The notes under the pieces are model-generated. The model searched no databases, was not told the origin of the DNA, and saw only the letters and a program-made list of their open reading frames with translations. This document shows, one piece after another, positions 5,878 to 7,412 of a stretch of DNA of 7,412 bases. Within the stretch, counting starts at the first letter, position 1, and the number at the start of each line of letters is the position of its first letter. The translations under genes and the position numbers were made by a program. This DNA is from Boseongicola sp. SB0675_bin_26 (GTDB lineage Bacteria > Pseudomonadota > Alphaproteobacteria > Rhodobacterales > Rhodobacteraceae). The stretch lies in the NCBI GenBank assembly GCA_009843725.1, contig VYCX01000515.1, positions 1 to 7,412 of the forward strand. The letters run 5' to 3'.

Positions 5878-7412
5878 CGGCTGCGGAGTCTCTGAGCCGT
5901 GAGTCTTCGACGACGTAATCTGCCGGCGGCTCCACGGCCCTGGCGGGCTCGAATTCGACGTCCGTCGGCACCTCTGCCGTCACTTTTGGATCCGGCGCTT
6001 CCGCATCATGCGTCGATTCGCCCTGATCGGCGCCGGGATCGTCGTCAGGGTTGTCCTCGGAACCGCCCGGCGCGTCGGCCGTGCCGACAATGAGCGGCAG
6101 CATCTCGGCCCCCGCGGAAAGCGGTGCAGCGCCGTCGCTTGGCCGCTTCCAGGTCAGGGTGTCGAAGCTCTTGCATCGCTCGCAGACGGGCTCCCAGCGC
6201 GCATGTGCGCAATGGCAGCTCTCGCACACCCATTGCGGATCACGCGGTGCCGCAAGCGCGCGCGCAAGCCACCCCTTCACAACGGCATCGTCGGCCCCGA
6301 ATCCGCGCGCGACCGCCGCCATGATGGTCAGGGCCCGCGCGGTGGGATCGGCCTCGGCCAAGTCCCCGATCGCGTCGCGTGCCGCCGGAAAGTTCTCCGC
6401 CGCAATCTGCAGTTCCGCCTCAAGCATCCGGGTTTCGGGATGGGTCGGCTGCACGCCCGTCAACGCTGCAAACCGCTTGATGCGGGCCTCCGGCGTTTCC
6501 TCGGGATCAATGCAGGCGAAGGCGGCCGCAAGGTCCGGATGGGGTTGCGCTGCCCAGGCCTTCTTCAGAATGCGCGACGCATTCTTCGGCTTGTTGCGAG
6601 CCATGTATCCGTCGGCAGCCATGACCGCCGCCGGAACAAGGTCCGGGGAGAGCCGGTTTGCCTCGATCGCCCTTTCGCGTGCCTCGACGGACCTGTCATC
6701 GCGCAGGATGTCCTGAGCCTCGCCAAGCGCAAGCACCGCGTCACGACGCCGGTGAACGTCACGCGGAAGCGCGCCCTGCCTAAGCTTGGCGCCAAGCGTC
6801 CTGCGGGCACCGGTCCAGTCATGCGCGCCGGCCTGAAGCCTGAGCAGCACGTCCTGCGTCTCTACATGCGCGGGCCGCAGCGCAAATGCCTTCTCGGCGA
6901 GCTTCAGCGCTGTGTCGGCATTGCCGGTTGCCAATTGCTGCTTCATCAGCCCCCTGATGCCGACGAATCGTGTTCGATCGTCTTCGAGAAGGCGCTTGTA
7001 GGCCGCTTCGGCCTGAACCGCATCGCCGGCCTGCTCGGCAGCCTGTGCGGTCAGGAGAGATGTGAGCTCCCGGCGCCAGAGGAGCTTTTCGGCCCGAGAC
7101 GCCTTTGAGAGCGCCGCTCCGGATTCGCCCGATGCGAGCGCGATCATCCCCTCGGCAAGGGCGTCAAATCCCTTGCGTTCACGCCGGCGATCGAAGAAGC
7201 GGTCGATCGAAGTCCTTTCGCCGGCGACAAAGCGCGCGAACGCAACAACCAGTCCCATGATCTTGAGCCCGGCCCAGACCGCAAACACAAACCCCATCAA
7301 CGCAATGACGGCTTCAAACGGACCGAAAAAGTACTCCGTGTCCGCTACCGACAAGCGAATTCCGACGTCCGTTTCGATCAGCAGTTCCGCACCCCAGGCA
7401 GCGGCCGTGATC
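5864..7412 (-). CDS. hemY: HemY-like tetratricopeptide membrane protein (N-terminus outside window)
   Basis: The visible 515 residues match the alphaproteobacterial HemY family, inner-membrane proteins encoded near heme-synthesis genes. (The name is shared with an unrelated protoporphyrinogen oxidase.) The frame continues to the right edge: residues ELLIETDVGIRLSVADTEYF before and across the TTG at 7354-7352 resemble the family's N-terminal segment, so that TTG is probably not the start and the first transmembrane helix lies outside. Counting from the TTG, a membrane helix spans about 13-40, followed by RFFDRRRERKGFDALAEGMI and a helical TPR-like region containing DDRTRFVGIRGLMK and ETQDVLLRL. 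A zinc ribbon follows, CESC...CERC (C377, C380, C391, C394), then an acidic, proline-rich tail. In heme operons HemY usually follows hemC, hemD and a mitofilin-like gene; these would lie to the right. Its exact biochemical role is not established. Confidence 0.9.
   Translation of the reverse strand, partial: ITAAAWGAELLIETDVGIRLSVADTEYFFGPFEAVIALMGFVFAVWAGLKIMGLVVAFARFVAGERTSIDRFFDRRRERKGFDALAEGMIALASGESGAALSKASRAEKLLWRRELTSLLTAQAAEQAGDAVQAEAAYKRLLEDDRTRFVGIRGLMKQQLATGNADTALKLAEKAFALRPAHVETQDVLLRLQAGAHDWTGARRTLGAKLRQGALPRDVHRRRDAVLALGEAQDILRDDRSVEARERAIEANRLSPDLVPAAVMAADGYMARNKPKNASRILKKAWAAQPHPDLAAAFACIDPEETPEARIKRFAALTGVQPTHPETRMLEAELQIAAENFPAARDAIGDLAEADPTARALTIMAAVARGFGADDAVVKGWLARALAAPRDPQWVCESCHCAHARWEPVCERCKSFDTLTWKRPSDGAAPLSAGAEMLPLIVGTADAPGGSEDNPDDDPGADQGESTHDAEAPDPKVTAEVPTDVEFEPARAVEPPADYVVEDSRLRDSAAGSMR

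Noticed and set aside
6008..7108. 366-residue plus-strand open frame opposite hemY
   Set aside because: It is arginine-rich, motif-free antisense of a recognised HemY and is best explained by codon bias.
1..7412. CRISPR array or complete insertion sequence
   Set aside because: No regularly spaced repeats, no transposase motifs and no paired terminal repeats with target duplications were seen.

Overview
The window looks like chromosomal DNA of a GC-rich alphaproteobacterium, most likely of the Rhodobacterales/Rhodobacteraceae. The main support is the truncated HemY at the right end, whose sequence and C-terminal zinc ribbon are those I associate with that group. Codon usage with C or G at third positions and an encoded tRNA CCA end agree with this. 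The assignment is from memory of the families; no search was run.

Layout. (1) Positions 2-2513 are the end of a plus-strand operon: the tail of a membrane protein, an RNase Z/AtsA-like metallo-beta-lactamase-fold hydrolase, and a formylglycine-type sulfatase. Each joins the next by a 4-base ATGA overlap, so they are probably translationally coupled and act in one catabolic or uptake pathway; the substrate cannot be read from sequence. (2) Positions 2514-3813 hold an AbiE-like (type IV) toxin-antitoxin pair behind an upstream region with two inverted repeats. The antitoxin AbiEi (2744-3409) is complete. The nucleotidyltransferase toxin AbiEii (3406-3813) stops after about a third to a half of its usual length, its family resemblance fading near residue 110. 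(3) Positions 3736-4054 are DNA of unknown origin that replaces the rest of the toxin gene and runs up to the next start codon. (4) Positions 4055-5122 encode a complete low-specificity L-threonine aldolase. (5) Positions 5123-5743 contain no convincing intact gene but have coding-like stretches broken by frame changes and an in-frame TAG, which suggests a decayed gene. (6) A perfectly folding tRNA-Thr(CGU) lies at 5752-5827, preceded by a tandem copy of its first 8 bases. (7) HemY runs on the minus strand from the right edge to 5864, convergent with the tRNA.

Read together, this is a conserved core locus (hemY and tRNA-Thr) next to an accessory stretch containing a broken defence/stress module and two regions of unexplained sequence. 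I did not find a convincing new biological system. The most unusual content is the orphaned antitoxin with its apparent operator, the unexplained insert behind the truncated toxin, and the decayed region in front of the tRNA.
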